Assembly (NCBI GenBank): GCA_035048495.1
Contig: CM068547.1
Coordinates: forward strand, 24,125,913 to 24,189,912
DNA: 64,000 nucleotides
Source of the DNA: Euptelea pleiosperma
Lineage: Eukaryota; Streptophyta; Magnoliopsida; Ranunculales; Eupteleaceae
Direction: 5' to 3'
Position numbers and translations under genes: made by a program. The stretch's first letter is position 1. Each line of letters opens with the position of its first letter. Shown piece after piece: positions 22,479 to 34,110 of the stretch. The notes under the pieces are model-generated. The model saw nothing but the letters and a program-made list of their open reading frames with translations, ran no database searches and had not been told where the DNA came from.

Positions 22479-23540
22479 TTTATTTTCTGTATTTCATTTA
22501 TCTTAAAAATGAGAGAGATGGGAAATATTTATCAAAAGAACTTACCAAATGCCATGGAGGAGTTCTTCATCAGAACTTTAAGCTTGAATCTTCAACAGAT
22601 CTTGTATTGTCTTCAACACGCACTATATATCTTTAAAGATCTCGAAGACAAATACTTAATCGGTTACATTCATGAAATTGACAATGCAAAAAGTATTACC
22701 TTACACAATTCTTATTTACAAAAATTTAGAATTAAAAGTCTAGATTCTTATTTTCATCAAGAAAATTACATTTTAATGAGATATCTTTTCCAAATTCCAC
22801 AATCCACATATAAATCTAGCATCATAGAAGTTTTGATTTGGACCTGTTTTGATGACCATTTATGCACCCCAAGAAATATTAATGTTTATAACAATTTCTT
22901 TACGCCAAAATGTTGATACAAACAAGCTTATTATTTTAGGGTCCGTGGACCCCAAAATAGACCAGAAATTCAGCCTAATTGGTAATCAACCAATCAAGTT
23001 GTGTTTTTTGTCAATCAGATTTGAGCATTATTTTGGAGTACTTAGATCCAACGGTTATAACACGTACACTAATCCACTAATCCAGCTGATATTTTGCCCA
23101 CCCTAACTGTTATGTGATTCGTTCAACCGAATGAGCAGACATGCATGGCACTCTTCATTATTTCTTGCTTTCTCTACCAGAAGTCACTCAGTTGTTACGT
23201 ACTTTTATAGTTTTTTTTCTCTGTGCATGATTGATTGATTTTTTATGGGTGATTTATTCAAATTCATCAATTTGTGCTGTCTGATTTCTTGGTACTTTTG
23301 TTTTGACATATAGACAAAATCGAGTGTACACTGCTTAATCTAAGAGTGCTTGCAAGTTGTAGATTGTTGATTGCCTTATAATCAATCAGCACCACTGATC
23401 AGAATCGAGTGTACACTGCTTAATCTAAGAGTGCTTGAAATTTGTGATTCTAGAAGTTCTATTCTGAATTCACACTAATCATGATTTAGGTTTAACTAAA
23501 AATCATAATTCTCCATTCAAACAGAATATCCTTAAGATCA
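22479..23540. other. Intergenic, unidentified
   Basis: Open frame 22509-22916 (135 codons) has no domain I recognise and is AT-rich. 22940-23100 is a diverged foldback fragment. A 35-bp segment starting AATCGAGTGTACACTGC is directly repeated at about 23318-23353 and 23403-23437. Confidence 0.35.
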
Positions 23541-23610
23541 TGAACATTTTTATTACAAACTCATGCAATTCAATTGCGATTGCAGGTAAATCTGAAAGTA
23601 CCCGGATTCC

Positions 23611-23616
23611 TTTATT
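23611..23616 (-). terminator. Candidate AATAAA polyadenylation signal
   Basis: AATAAA on the minus strand, about 100 bp past the stop codon of the lectin kinase; spacing is typical for a plant 3' untranslated region. Confidence 0.4.
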
Positions 23617-23715
23617 TGCGAACACTTTGTTGGAGAGTGCCACTAGTAAGGAAACAAATTAACAAAACAGCTCCTAAAGAACACAGGTATATTAATGGGG
23701 GTGCTTGATCAAGTT

Positions 23716-26094
23716 TCAACCAACTGAGCTAAAGGGACAAGGGCATGGGGGAACAGAAACTTCAACGCTTCCTTCTAGCATCTGTGTGACCTTCTTCATG
23801 GTAGGCCTTAGCGATGGCTCCTCTTGAATACACCAAATGGCTATCATCACCAACATCTCAAGCCTTCTCATGTCATTCATTGCCTCCTCATCGTTCTCAA
23901 CCAAATCATTCAATTTCCCTTCTCTAAAGCAATCGTAAGCCCAATCTGTTAGTATTGCTCTCCCTTCGTCCTCCAAATCGAACTCCATACTCTTCCTACA
24001 ACATATGATCTCTAGTAACACGACACCAAAACTATAAACATCTACCTTCACTGTAATTGGTATGTTCCTGAACCATTCGGGTGCCACATACCCTCTAGTT
24101 CCTCTGATGACTGTACGAGTTAGACTCTGGTCAGACATCAAAAGCTTTGCCAGTCCAAAATCAGAAATCTTTGCCTTAAAACAATCATCAAGAAGGATGT
24201 TCTGAGGCTTTATATCACAATGGATGATCTGGGTGCTGCACTCCTCGTGTAAGTACGTGAGCCCTCTTGCGACACCGAACGCAATCTCTGTTCTTTGGTT
24301 CCAATCAGGCTTCGGAATTCTGAAGAGGAAACTTGCTAATGAGCCATTGCTCATGAACTCATATGCGAGAAGCCGGTGCGGCCCCTCCTCACAGAATCCA
24401 AGCAATCGGACTAGATTCTTATGATGGGTCTGGCCAATCACACTCACTTCCGTTTTGAATTCCTTCTCACGTTCTTGAACCAGATTGTCTAACTTCTTGA
24501 CGGCCACATAGTTTACAGAACCTAAAGCTAAATTCCCTTTATAAACAATGCCAAAAGCACCCCTGCCCAGTTCTTCCTTGAACCCATCTGTAGCTTCTAC
24601 GAGTTCTTTATACGTGAAAGAATGTAGACTCGTTTCTAAAACACTTGGAACTTTTTTAATTTTGTTCCGTTTCTTGTGATAGGTGAACAAAACAATCAGA
24701 GATAATATTGCAACTAGCAACAAGAAGTTGAAAACAACAGAGCTACAATAAAGGATCAACGACACTTGTTTATTCTCCCCTTCGCCTGAAATTGGAGGGT
24801 GAAGATTCTCTCGAGAATCAGCTTTTCGTACTTTTACGAAAGCCACATCGGAATCATTGACAATCCTGCCATATGTCAATGGTAGCCTCTTCTTCCAACA
24901 ATTTTCTCCAGATTCGGCAAATGCACAGAAACAGTCATACAAGCAAGATTTTCTGCAGTCCTCTTTACTAAACTTTTCAAGAACTTCGTACTCACCCGTA
25001 GGAAATATCACCTTCGGCAACACCAGAATGTCAAATAGATCTTCGGGGCTTGTTGACCAATCTTCTGGACATTCTTGTGAGAATTTCGGTTTGCAACCGC
25101 TGAAGTTGTCATTTGGATCCACAAAGGAGTATTCAGGTAGGCATGTGCAATTAGGTCTCTTATCTGATGTAAGGGTGCAGAAGCTATTATACCCACAAGC
25201 ACCGCTACCCAAATTTGTAAAAGGTGCACCACAAATGTCATCGGGGATGAACCACACAATGGACCAGCTTCTGTTGCCACCAGAATTGTTCCTTGGGTGA
25301 GCGTATTGCGTGAAAACTCCATCAAAATCAAGCGTCGCTCTGTAGTAGAAATCTGCGACTGGAAATATGTTCCCCGATGTGAGGCTGACTATGCTTCCAT
25401 TACTTCTCAGAATATAAATGTAGCCGGACTCATTGAAGACCACCCGATAACTGGAATCAGAAATATTTTTCTTATAATAAGGTCCGTCGTAAGGAGTGTC
25501 TGTTGGCAAACGTATAGCATTAAGCACAAGATTTCCGTTTGGGAGTGGACGAAGCTGGAATCTTCCCTTCGAGTAGTTGGCCTCCCTATACCGAGAAGAA
25601 AGCTTGTCACCCACTTCCAATATCTGTGAAGGCAAGATGGTGTCTGTAGGTATCTTAAAGCTCTCCCATATAAAACGAGAATTACTACTTGCAAGCACAA
25701 AATTCCCGGTGTTGAGCATGGCACCGGATGCGACTCCATCGGTGCTAGTGAATTCTGCTTTCCATATCTCTCGGCCTTGAGGATCATTGAGCACGAGTTG
25801 GCCGCTATTCGTAAGCTCGACTTTCGATCCTCTTGGAGCTCGATTATCTCCGTTTGCGTACCATACTATGGTTTTGTCAGGTATTTTGTCAAACCAGATG
25901 GCAAGCAAGAAGCTATCGTCATTGATTTGGCGACGACGGAATCCAAAGGCGAATTCGCCAGATGGTGAAAGCCACGAGTTGCTGTTATCCACAGCAGAGA
26001 GAGATGTGCCCAAGATTATGTTTTGAGCAACGGCCAAGAGCGGTAGAAGAAGACCAAGCAAGAGAGGGTGAAAATGACAGAGCGCAGAAGCCAT
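23716..26094 (-). CDS. G-type lectin S-receptor-like serine/threonine kinase (LECRK/RLK1 type)
   Basis: Intact, intronless, 792 residues, normal for the family. Order: signal peptide about 1-23 (LLLGLLLPLLAVAQ); B-lectin domain about 28-150 (SPSGEFAFGF, TIVWYANGDNRAP); S-locus-glycoprotein-like part; EGF-like Cys cluster about 285-335; PAN-like Cys region about 340-425; transmembrane helix about 447-472; kinase about 505-775. Kinase motifs are complete: GRGAFGIVYKG, VAVKKL, HCDIKPQN, DFG and GTRGYVAPEW. Cys replaces Arg in HCD, so it is a non-RD kinase, a class tied to immune recognition in plants. Sited at the plasma membrane; the ligand is unknown. Start chosen at the first ATG, giving a good signal peptide. 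AT-rich 3' flank with AATAAA at 23611. No sign of damage. Confidence 0.95.
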   Translation of the reverse strand: MASALCHFHPLLLGLLLPLLAVAQNIILGTSLSAVDNSNSWLSPSGEFAFGFRRRQINDDSFLLAIWFDKIPDKTIVWYANGDNRAPRGSKVELTNSGQLVLNDPQGREIWKAEFTSTDGVASGAMLNTGNFVLASSNSRFIWESFKIPTDTILPSQILEVGDKLSSRYREANYSKGRFQLRPLPNGNLVLNAIRLPTDTPYDGPYYKKNISDSSYRVVFNESGYIYILRSNGSIVSLTSGNIFPVADFYYRATLDFDGVFTQYAHPRNNSGGNRSWSIVWFIPDDICGAPFTNLGSGACGYNSFCTLTSDKRPNCTCLPEYSFVDPNDNFSGCKPKFSQECPEDWSTSPEDLFDILVLPKVIFPTGEYEVLEKFSKEDCRKSCLYDCFCAFAESGENCWKKRLPLTYGRIVNDSDVAFVKVRKADSRENLHPPISGEGENKQVSLILYCSSVVFNFLLLVAILSLIVLFTYHKKRNKIKKVPSVLETSLHSFTYKELVEATDGFKEELGRGAFGIVYKGNLALGSVNYVAVKKLDNLVQEREKEFKTEVSVIGQTHHKNLVRLLGFCEEGPHRLLAYEFMSNGSLASFLFRIPKPDWNQRTEIAFGVARGLTYLHEECSTQIIHCDIKPQNILLDDCFKAKISDFGLAKLLMSDQSLTRTVIRGTRGYVAPEWFRNIPITVKVDVYSFGVVLLEIICCRKSMEFDLEDEGRAILTDWAYDCFREGKLNDLVENDEEAMNDMRRLEMLVMIAIWCIQEEPSLRPTMKKVTQMLEGSVEVSVPPCPCPFSSVG

Positions 26095-26199
26095 TGCAGG
26101 AGCTATTTGGATTGCTCACAACTTTACAAAAAAGAAACGGAACCTCAACTTTTTAAGGTCTAGTTCAGTCCTAAACCAGTTCAGAGTAAGGTTTGAACT

Positions 26200-26930
26200 A
26201 GTTTGTTCACAACCTTGAACTAGTTCTTATTTCTGTGTTTGTTTGGTTAGCTTTGACCCCTTCAATACAGAAAAATGAAGAAAAATTTAACCCCATTTCA
26301 GGATCCAAAGATTCCAAACCAAGAAGAAGAAGAAGAAGAAGAAGAAGAGAGGAGGAAGAGGAGGAGGCGGCAACAGCGGAGGCTCCAAACCTCAAACCCC
26401 CAAAAAATTTACAGCGGTGGCTCCAAACCCTTAAGAAATTTTCAGGTTCCAAATCTGAAGAAGAATTCCAAAACAAGAAGAAGAAGAGGAGGAGGAGGAG
26501 GAGGCAACAGTGGTGGTTCCAAAATTGAAGAAAGGCACCCCACAGCCGGAGGAGAAGAAGAAGACCACTGTTGGAGGCGGAGGAGGAGGCAACAATGGTG
26601 GTTCCAAAATTGAAGAAAGGAACCCCACCGCCGGAGAAGAAGAAGAAGACCACTGTTGGAGGCGGAGAAGAAGAAAGCGGCGGCTACAAACCCCACATCT
26701 CGTGGTTCTCTTTCACCACATCTCGTCGGAAAGAAAGAGAGGGCTGTGGTCTTCCTTTCACCACATCTCGCCAGAAGAGAAAGAGGGTTGAGGAGAAGGC
26801 ATCTCGCCGGAAGAGAAATAGGGTTGAGGAGAAGGCATCTCGGGTGCGTTTCTCGTGAGTTCGATGTTGTAACTAGTTTTCAAAGACACGACATTGAACC
26901 TGTTTTAACAACAAAATCAGGAAAAAAATA
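26200..26930. repeat. GA-rich low-complexity tract with a roughly 95-bp tandem duplication
   Basis: GAAGAAG-rich DNA upstream of the lectin kinase. A unit beginning GGAGGAGGCAACA(G/A)TGGTGG and ending GACCACTGTTGGAGGCGG is present about twice (26492-26580 and 26581-26670). Further degenerate units reading CATCTCGCCGGAAGAGAAA follow at 26700-26840. Five overlapping frames are open here only because of the repeat. Confidence 0.7.
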
Positions 26931-27189
26931 ACCTTAAAAGTGGGGCCTATATAGTTACCAAACAAAAAAAAAATAAGGTCAATTCTAAACTGACCTCTGC
27001 CGGCCGTGTTTTACAGCTTTCCAAACAGGCCGTCAACGCACGAGAAAGGCCAAAAACGGTTGATCTTCATATTCATAGTACCGTCAAATAGAAGGGTCAC
27101 GAATAAAAAGTTAGGCTATCATAGTAGTTTGACTTTTAAGAACCTTCAAACATGGTCTAAAATAACGTAGCTTTAACGAATTTAACAGC

Positions 27190-27600
27190 CCGTTAAAACG
27201 GGAACACCCAAATCCCATTACATTATGAACCATTTTGACACTTTGAAAATCACGGCCATTATTTTTATTTTAATGGCTGTTCCATTATTTCTGTTATTTT
27301 TTCATTTTCCTGTTATTTTCTTATTTGAAAATTTTAAATTTTTTTATTTTTGCCCTTGTCTGTTACAATTCCTTTTAAAGGCAGTTGTCCCATTTGACAG
27401 CCTCTTTTAAACCTTGCCGTCAAATACTAGCTATAACGGAGCCGATTGGATGGTCTGAATCATGGTTTAAATAACAGCCATTGTAAGGGACCAATGGTAA
27501 TTCCCCAACCCCGTTATATAACAGGCTAAAGGTTATACCGACTATTATAACGGAGATAGCGTGTTATAACAATAGCGGCATATAGGCAGAGTCAGGATTT
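27190..27600. repeat. Dispersed repeat rich in CCGTTATAACGG, copy 1
   Basis: Begins near CCCGTTAAAACGGG, then CCCATTACATTATGAACC; ends near TATAACGGAGATAGCGTG. The same order of blocks occurs in reverse orientation at 51605-51945, so it is a mobile repeat family. Class unknown. Confidence 0.6.
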
Positions 27601-29709
27601 TGCTCAAGGGTGGGCATTGTACTAAGTTTAAAAGAGTATTTTTTAAAATTTATTACTATTATTGTTTTGATTTTCAAAATTGAGGGTGGCGCAAGTGGGC
27701 AATATTGTACTAAATTTAAAAGGCTATTTCAGAAAATTATTACTAATAGTTTTTTTACTTTCAAAGTTGAGCTGGTGGGCCACTCATGTAAAGACAAAGA
27801 TCATCTCCAACCTGTCTCTATATTAACAAATTAACAAATTAGATTAAATAGTTAAATAGCTTAAAACCCATTATTTATTCTTCAAGAACGTTAACTCTTT
27901 TGACTCTTTCAAACGTTCACTTCAAAGTCAAAGTCTTCTTTGATCACATTTTAATTCCGATGTGGAGGATCTACTTTGCAATTTTGTACATCCACGGTTT
28001 CAAGGAGATTAGATAGCATCATTTTATCATCTACTACGCCACATTTGATACATGGCAGCACCTTACACATGGCATACTCTTAGAGATCGGTGACCATATA
28101 GATGTTTCGCCCATCCCCAGGTGGACCTACATACAAAAATTCATCCTGATAAGTTATTTCTATATATCCGTTGGCTTAGAGTGTTTTTCATCATTTGTTT
28201 TTAGCCATGGATTTTGAGTATTATTTGGCCACTGACACCACTATGCAACATGAACATCTATGTGATCTATATATACTACTTTAATGAGGTAGGTACCGTT
28301 AACTTTATTAACTATCTTTTCTGGTTTAGTTTTTTTTTTCTTTTTTATTTTTCAAAACATCCACATTGATTATGGACTATATTATGAGCCACGTGGCACA
28401 CTCTTAGAGACTACTGACCGTAGATGTTTTGCCCATCCCTAGTTGGAGCTACATACCAAAATTCACCCTGATTAGTAATTTATATTTCATGGAATATTAG
28501 AGTCCTTTTCATGGCTTACTCTCAACTGTGGATTTCTAGCATTTTTTGGATTACTCGGATTCAAAGGTTGGAAATCACTAATCAGGCCTATTTTAAGTCC
28601 ATCTAGGGATAGGTGTCAAACCTCCGTACAGTCAGTAGACTTTAATAATGTGACACATAGCTCACACTATATGGGTCCACTAAAATAATACTTCAAAACG
28701 ACCTTTTGAGTGTAAAGTTTCATATCACGTTTCCCTAATTCACTACTCATGGAACCCACTAAAAATGGCTCCTCCACACACACGCATGGCCGGCTAAAGT
28801 CGCTAGTCTTATATATATATATATATATAGGGAGAAAATTTTTTATCTTAGTTTTTTTTATCAGGGCATGAGGGCCTCATGTACCTCGAAATTCTAAATG
28901 GCACACTCTTAGAGATCAATGACTATATGGATGTTTGAACCAATTCTAAGTTGACCGACATACCAAAAGTTAGCCTGAATAGTGGTTTCTAACCATTGGA
29001 TTTGAATATTTTTCATGGGTTGATTTTCAACCGTGGGATTCAAAAATTATTTTGGGGTACCGAGATCCAACGCTTAAAAGACACCAATCATGCTTATTTT
29101 TAGTCTGCAGGTCCACCTAGAGATGTTTCAAACATCATAACAGTCGTTGATCTCTAGAAGTGTGCCACGTTGCTGCCTAAATGCCAAAATCAGAAAACTT
29201 CATTTTTCTCGGAGGTAGTGTAGGTAGGGCTGTTGCTGGAGAAAAACTGTCATCCAAGTGTTTTTTGATACACGCGTTCGAGTTGCGCCTAAAAATGACA
29301 CGTGTAACACTGTTAGAGATCATTGACCCTTAAAACATCCTTAGGTGGACCAACATGCCAAAAATCAGCCTGATTGGTGGGTTTCTAGGTGTTGGATCTC
29401 AGTACCCAAAATAATGCTTGAATCCCACGGTTGAAAATGAACCCAAGAAAAAGTCTAAAATTTGACATTTAAAAACGACCAGTCAAGCAATGTTTATTTG
29501 TAGGTTCACTCAGGGATGCTTCAAATATCTGTTTGGTCAATGATCTCTAAGAGTGTGCCACATGGCATTTTTATATGCGGCCTAGACGCTTGGATTAAGA
29601 AACACGATAATCAAATTTTTTTCCTGTCGTCTCCTAATAGAGTAGAAACTAGGGCACGAGAGCTACCTACCATCAAGTGTTTCAATGAAAGAGGAGCTCA
29701 AAGGCCGGC

Positions 29710-29740
<31 letters not shown>

Positions 29741-30600
29741 GTTATTAACTAGCGAAGAGGGTTTTGAGGTCATTCGCCCAAAACCCCATAATTCCAAAAA
29801 TACCATTTCCTTTCGTTTGATTCTTTAATTTTTTTTCTTTTTTTCACTTGGCAAGGGAATTTTGGTCTTTTAATGTCAGAAGGCATACGTCACCCGTAGC
29901 CCATTTAATGCTCCCTAATATGACCCTCAAATTTTTTAAATTTATAAACATTTCTTCTTTCAAAAAATTTAATTTTTTTTTACTTTGTAAGGGTGCTTTG
30001 GTCATTCAACATTTCAACTCATTTGTAAAAGCATTTATTGAACCCCCACGTAGCACTTTGATAATATTGTCTGTCGAGAAATTAAGTAGATTAGAGAACC
30101 ATAATGTGAGCCACGTGGCACACTATTAGAGGCTAGTGACCGAATAGATGTTTTAGCACATCCCTAGATGAACCAAAGTAACAAATATGGGCATGATTAG
30201 TGATTTCTAACCTTTAATAAGCGGATGAAATTTTGTATGTAGGTCCAACTAAGGATGTGCCAAACATCTATCTCGCTCCCTATTAAGGGGTTTTCGTCAA
30301 AATAGGGAGTCGTATTGCCAAAAGTTGCCTCCAAGAGACTGCCTATCTCCCTCTCCAAAATAAGATTTTACTTTTACGCTCCCAAGCTACATTTAGCGAG
30401 GACAAACCTGCTCGCTACATGTACTTTTGCAATAAAATATTACTTTCTTGAAAAGTGTAAATAACTTTTTAACTTGAAAATTGTAAAATAACTTAAGTTA
30501 AAGAATAGATATTATAAAAATTGTAGTGTTTTCAAGTATTTGGGTCATGGCTCCTTGTCCTATTTTAACTTTTCCCACTTTTCCCACTTTTCCTTAAAAT
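27600..30600. repeat. Array of diverged G-box foldback elements
   Basis: Contains at least five copies or parts of the family with the CACACTCTTAGAGATC arm and GATGTTTGGCC core: about 28040-28290, 28385-28680, 28895-29180, 29280-29590 and 30105-30290. GCCACGTGGC is perfect at 28388 and 30110. The 28895-29180 and 29280-29590 members are full palindromes. (TA)n runs lie at about 28811-28830 and 29715-29741. No gene seen. Confidence 0.65.
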
Positions 30601-30697
30601 TTTGGGAAATAATGAAAAAAATTTAGATGTAAAGGGTTTTGGATGCAGAGGAGGAGTGGTAAATCTAGACCACCCACTTGACTTTTAAATCTAGACC

Positions 30698-31153
30698 AAG
30701 GTTTAAAGGAGGCCGTTTTAACGGTTAAACGGACTGGGGACATTACCGTGTAAACCGTTTAAACGGCCGTTAAAATGGATTGAAACGGTCAGGGGCAAAA
30801 ATGGGAAAAATAGGAAAAAATGGAATTAAACGGAATTAAACGGATTTTAACAGTTTTAACGGATTTTAACGGAAAAAGTGGCGCAGAAATTCAAATTTTG
30901 AAATTTGAAAATTAAAAAAAAAAAAAATTTAACGGATTTGAACAGAAATTAAACGGATTTTAACGGAATTAAACGGTTTTAATGGCCATTTTTTTTACAA
31001 AATTTTTCAAAATTAAGCGGCTGTTTAAACGATTTTAACAGCCGTTAAAACAAAAAAATGGCCTTTTTTCAAAACCGATAAAATGTGTTTAAATGGTTTT
31101 AACGGAAACGGGCTTGGGGCGTTACCGTTTAAACGGCCGTTTTTAAAACCATG
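30698..31153. mobile_element. Foldback MITE rich in AAACGGCCGTTT, nested
   Basis: Starts AAGGTTTAAAGG, ends TTTAAAACCATG, with an exact 9-bp duplication ATCTAGACC (30689-30697 and 31154-31162). The interior repeats GTTTAAACGG and AACGGATTTTAACGG. The duplication size indicates Mutator-type transposition into the arm of the larger element. Confidence 0.85.
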
Positions 31154-31325
31154 ATCTAGACCACTCACTTGATGTTTTCAAACCCCCATTTAACTTGGGT
31201 TAACATATTAAATCCTTTTTTTAAAACTAATATAATTAGTTTCCTTTTCAAAACAAAACGCTAAATCCTCGCTTCCTTCTTCTTCCCTCCACGAACCTCT
31301 ACTTCTCTAAACCCCTCCTTCGACC

Positions 31326-31942
31326 ATGGTTTGAAGTCTCGGGCGATCCCGAGTTGGATTGGGCGATCCAAACCGGGATCAGAGTTATCCGAGACAAAGA
31401 TCTAATGTTTGTCTCAGATCGCAATCGATCGCCCGATCCAACTCGCTGGATCGGTTGGATCGCCTGATCCAAAAGAGTTAACCGATCCAACTTGGCGAGT
31501 TGAACCAGCAGAAATGAAGTTATAAAAATTCGATTTTTTTTATTTTTTTTCATCTTTTCACTCGTTTTCCTCTCCCATTTCGTCCCCCAACCCTTCTTAG
31601 AACCTAAAAATAGCTTGAAATAGATAGATCTACCTTCGAAACACATAGATTCATGAAGATCGAAGGTTTTTGTTCAAATTTCTTCGAGTTGGGTTGAAAA
31701 TCCTATGAGTTTTAGGGGAAATCCAATGAGTTTTGGGGAAAACACATAAATCTACCTTCTTGTGATTTTTTCTGATTTTTCTGTAACTTTTTGAATTTTT
31801 TCTGCAATTTTTTGTATTTTTCGAGTTTTTTTTTTCTCATCTCGGGATCACGGTGGATCGGACCGATCCAACCGATCCAGGCGATCCAACTCGGGATCGG
31901 AGGGGTCCGATCCAACGGCTGATCCCGAGACTTTGATCCTTG
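31326..31942. mobile_element. MITE rich in GATCCAACTCGGGATCG, nested
   Basis: Ends ATGGTTTGAAGTCTCGGG and its imperfect inverse CCCGAGACTTTGATCCTTG. Flanks CCTTCGACC (31317-31325) and CCTTCAACT (31943-31951) agree at 7 of 9 positions, a probable decayed 9-bp duplication. Many GATCCAACTCG / CGGGATCG palindromes fill both arms. Confidence 0.7.
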
Positions 31943-31949
31943 CCTTCAA

Positions 31950-32390
31950 CTCTTCCGTCCAAATGCCATGGCCTCGTTACTTTTCTAGTATGAATCCAAA
32001 TGCCATAGTTGAAATCATCTCTAATAAATACTGGTCTGACTCCTCCAAAGCAAACATTCTCAAATCTTGTTTTTTGGGATCCATGACCCAGATGGTAAAT
32101 TTTCTTGCAGATCTGCCTGGGACTATATCAGAGACAAATTTCCAAAGATTTATTGGAATGATAATATGATATCATCTGGAATGGCTATGTTAGTCTCCCA
32201 CACGCATTCATTGAGTGGCTTGCTGTCAGAAACAAACTCTTCATTCAAGATTATATACTTCGAACATGCAAAATCTCTGAGTCAAAATGCTTCTTTTGCT
32301 AGAGATCTCCTTTACTTCAATGGGACCTGCATTTTGATCCTCCCTCTCATCGTACCCTTCCACCAGTTGCAAATGGATTTTAGACACTGA
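31950..32390 (+). pseudogene. LINE zf-RVT domain fragment
   Basis: Reads DPDGKFSCRSAWDYIRDKF then PKIYW at 32073-32155 and, after a frame change, LPHAFIEWLAVRNKL then SESKCFFC at 32180-32305. This matches the zinc-binding C-terminal region after the reverse transcriptase of plant L1-type LINEs (DGKFSVKSAWD...IPRHAFIAWLA-RN-L...C-FC). Frameshifted; only this domain is present. Confidence 0.7.
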
Positions 32391-32745
32391 TGATTCTCTC
32401 AGATGTGGGAGCAGCCTACTGAGGCATCGTAAGAAAGAGTAACTGAGCTGCAGATTTTTTGCCTCTGTAATTAACCTTCTCCAAAAATCCTCGATGATTT
32501 TAGTTCGTGTTCTTCACCTTCGATGGACGATGAGGGATTTGGAGAAGAAGAGAGGGAAGAAGAACCGTGGATTTAGCATTCTTTTGAAAAGGAAACTAAA
32601 CTAATTAATAGATATGTTAGTTTAAAAAAAAGATTTACAATGTTAACTCAGGTTAAATGGGGGTTTGAAAAAGTCAACATGAGTGGTCTAGATTTACCCC
32701 ATCCTTTGCATACCTTTGCATCTACAGGTTTCCGGGAAATAATAA

Positions 32746-33923
32746 GAGCATCTCCAATTTGGAGAGTGGAGATGCTCCAACCGTACTCCATAACTCTATA
32801 CGGCGTCTCTAAAATGGAGACCCTATTTTGGGTCTCTATATCTGGAGACCCACGAGGGTCTCTAAAAAAACATCTCTATTACTATTCACATTATGTAAAT
32901 GCCCACACTACCCTTTTGATTATACTCATGTACAATATTATTCCGAATATATCATTTTACAATTTCAACTATATTTTAATAAAATATGTGTAACTTTTAA
33001 TATATAAATTCATTTTTTTTTAAAATTAGTATCATTGAAAAGGTATCGTCGATACCTTCAAAATGAGACTAATATTTAATATGTTTAATGTATATTTAAA
33101 AAAAATAATTTTTATTATTTATTAATTAGGGCTTAGGGATATCAATTTTACTCGTTTAACCAGAACCAAAAACACCGATTCCAGTTCTACATTTGTGGAA
33201 ACCAATTAAAAAAGAAGCGAAATCGAACCAAAAATAATGGTTACCGTTCTTAGTAGTTTAATATGGAACCGAAACCAATAGGACTCGGAAGCGAACCGAT
33301 AGGAATCGAAACCGAATCGATAGGAACCGGAGTCAATGTAGAGGTATAGTGTTAAAATTCTCATATTATCGAGATTGGAACCGATATACTAGGAACCGTA
33401 ACCGATATAAGCCAAATAATCAGTTCCAATTTTGGGTCCATCATTTTGAGAACTAGAGCCGTTAAGAACCGAAACCAATCAAAACTAGATCTGGAACCGA
33501 CCCATTGATACCCCTACTAATTCAGACCCGATCCGATAAAAAAATATATTGATCCGGATCCGAACTAAAGATATCGGATCACATAATCGTGATATGGAAC
33601 TGATCCGATAGATTGAATAGAGTTCTGAACCTGATCCGATTCAATTCGATTCACTAAATTATAATAAAATTTTATAATTATTTAAATTATATATTTTATC
33701 CATTCAAAATTGGAGTAAAAATTGAATTTTGGAGGAAATTTATTGAGCTTTTGTAAAGTTTTGGGAGAAAAATGATTACAAATAGTGTTATAGAGATAGG
33801 TGAATAGTGTTATAGAGATGTGTCGGTTGGAGCCATTACGAGAACCAATGAGCTCCAAATACAGTTTTTCATAAAAAATTATATTTTTGGTCTCTAAAAT
33901 AGAGAGCATGGTTGGAGTTGCTC
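32746..33923. mobile_element. PIF/Harbinger-type element upstream of the dioxygenase gene
   Basis: Ends GAGCATCTCCAA and TTGGAGTTGCTC with TAA on both sides (32743-32745 and 33924-33926), the 3-bp duplication of PIF/Harbinger elements. Repeated GGTCTCTAAAATAGAGA-like motifs lie near both ends. No transposase is visible; a hAT-type MITE is nested inside. Its right end is 187 bp upstream of the dioxygenase ATG. Confidence 0.75.
33134..33516. mobile_element. hAT-type MITE (TAGGGGTGTCAA family), degraded copy
   Basis: Ends TAGGGATATCAA and TTGATACCCCTA; the interior is full of GGAACCGAAACC / AACCGATAGGAACC repeats. It is a reverse-orientation relative of the intact element at 37849-38251. No 8-bp duplication is recognisable. 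Confidence 0.7.
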
Positions 33924-34110
33924 TAAGGAGCCCTCCTCGAGATGCTAATGCTATCATACCAAGGTGGCCATAACTGTGGTTACGTCAGAGGTTCCTTTTT
34001 TAAAATTATTGTCTTTCCCTAATGTAAGACAACCTCTTCTCTTCTCGCCACACTCATTCTGAACAATAGAAAGAGAAAACGTCTCTGAGCTTTCTTTCGA
34101 ACGAGAGAAG

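Larger units (their letters stand above)
30614..32733. mobile_element. Mutator-like element carrying LINE sequence (Pack-MULE-like)
   Basis: The arms are long inverted repeats: 30640-30690 plus 31154-31300 pair with about 32500-32710. Shared blocks include TAAATCTAGACCAC, TTTTCAAACCCCCATTTAAC and TTAGTTTCCTTTTCAAAA. GGGAAATAAT flanks both sides (30604-30613 and 32734-32743), giving the 9-10 bp duplication expected of Mutator. The unique centre is a LINE zf-RVT piece (31950-32390). Two smaller elements are nested in the left arm and at the edge of the centre. No transposase is present. Confidence 0.75.

Noticed and set aside
22509..22916. 135-codon plus-strand frame starting MREMGNIYQKNL
   Set aside because: No recognisable domain, AT-rich, no splice or promoter context; it cannot be supported as a gene.
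26207..26931. Several overlapping 84-148 codon frames on both strands
   Set aside because: A GA-rich tandem tract opens many frames at once; there are no domains and no consistent frame.
32640..32993. 117-codon frame upstream of the dioxygenase
   Set aside because: It crosses the Mutator-like arm, its target duplication and the Harbinger-type terminus, so it is not a gene.
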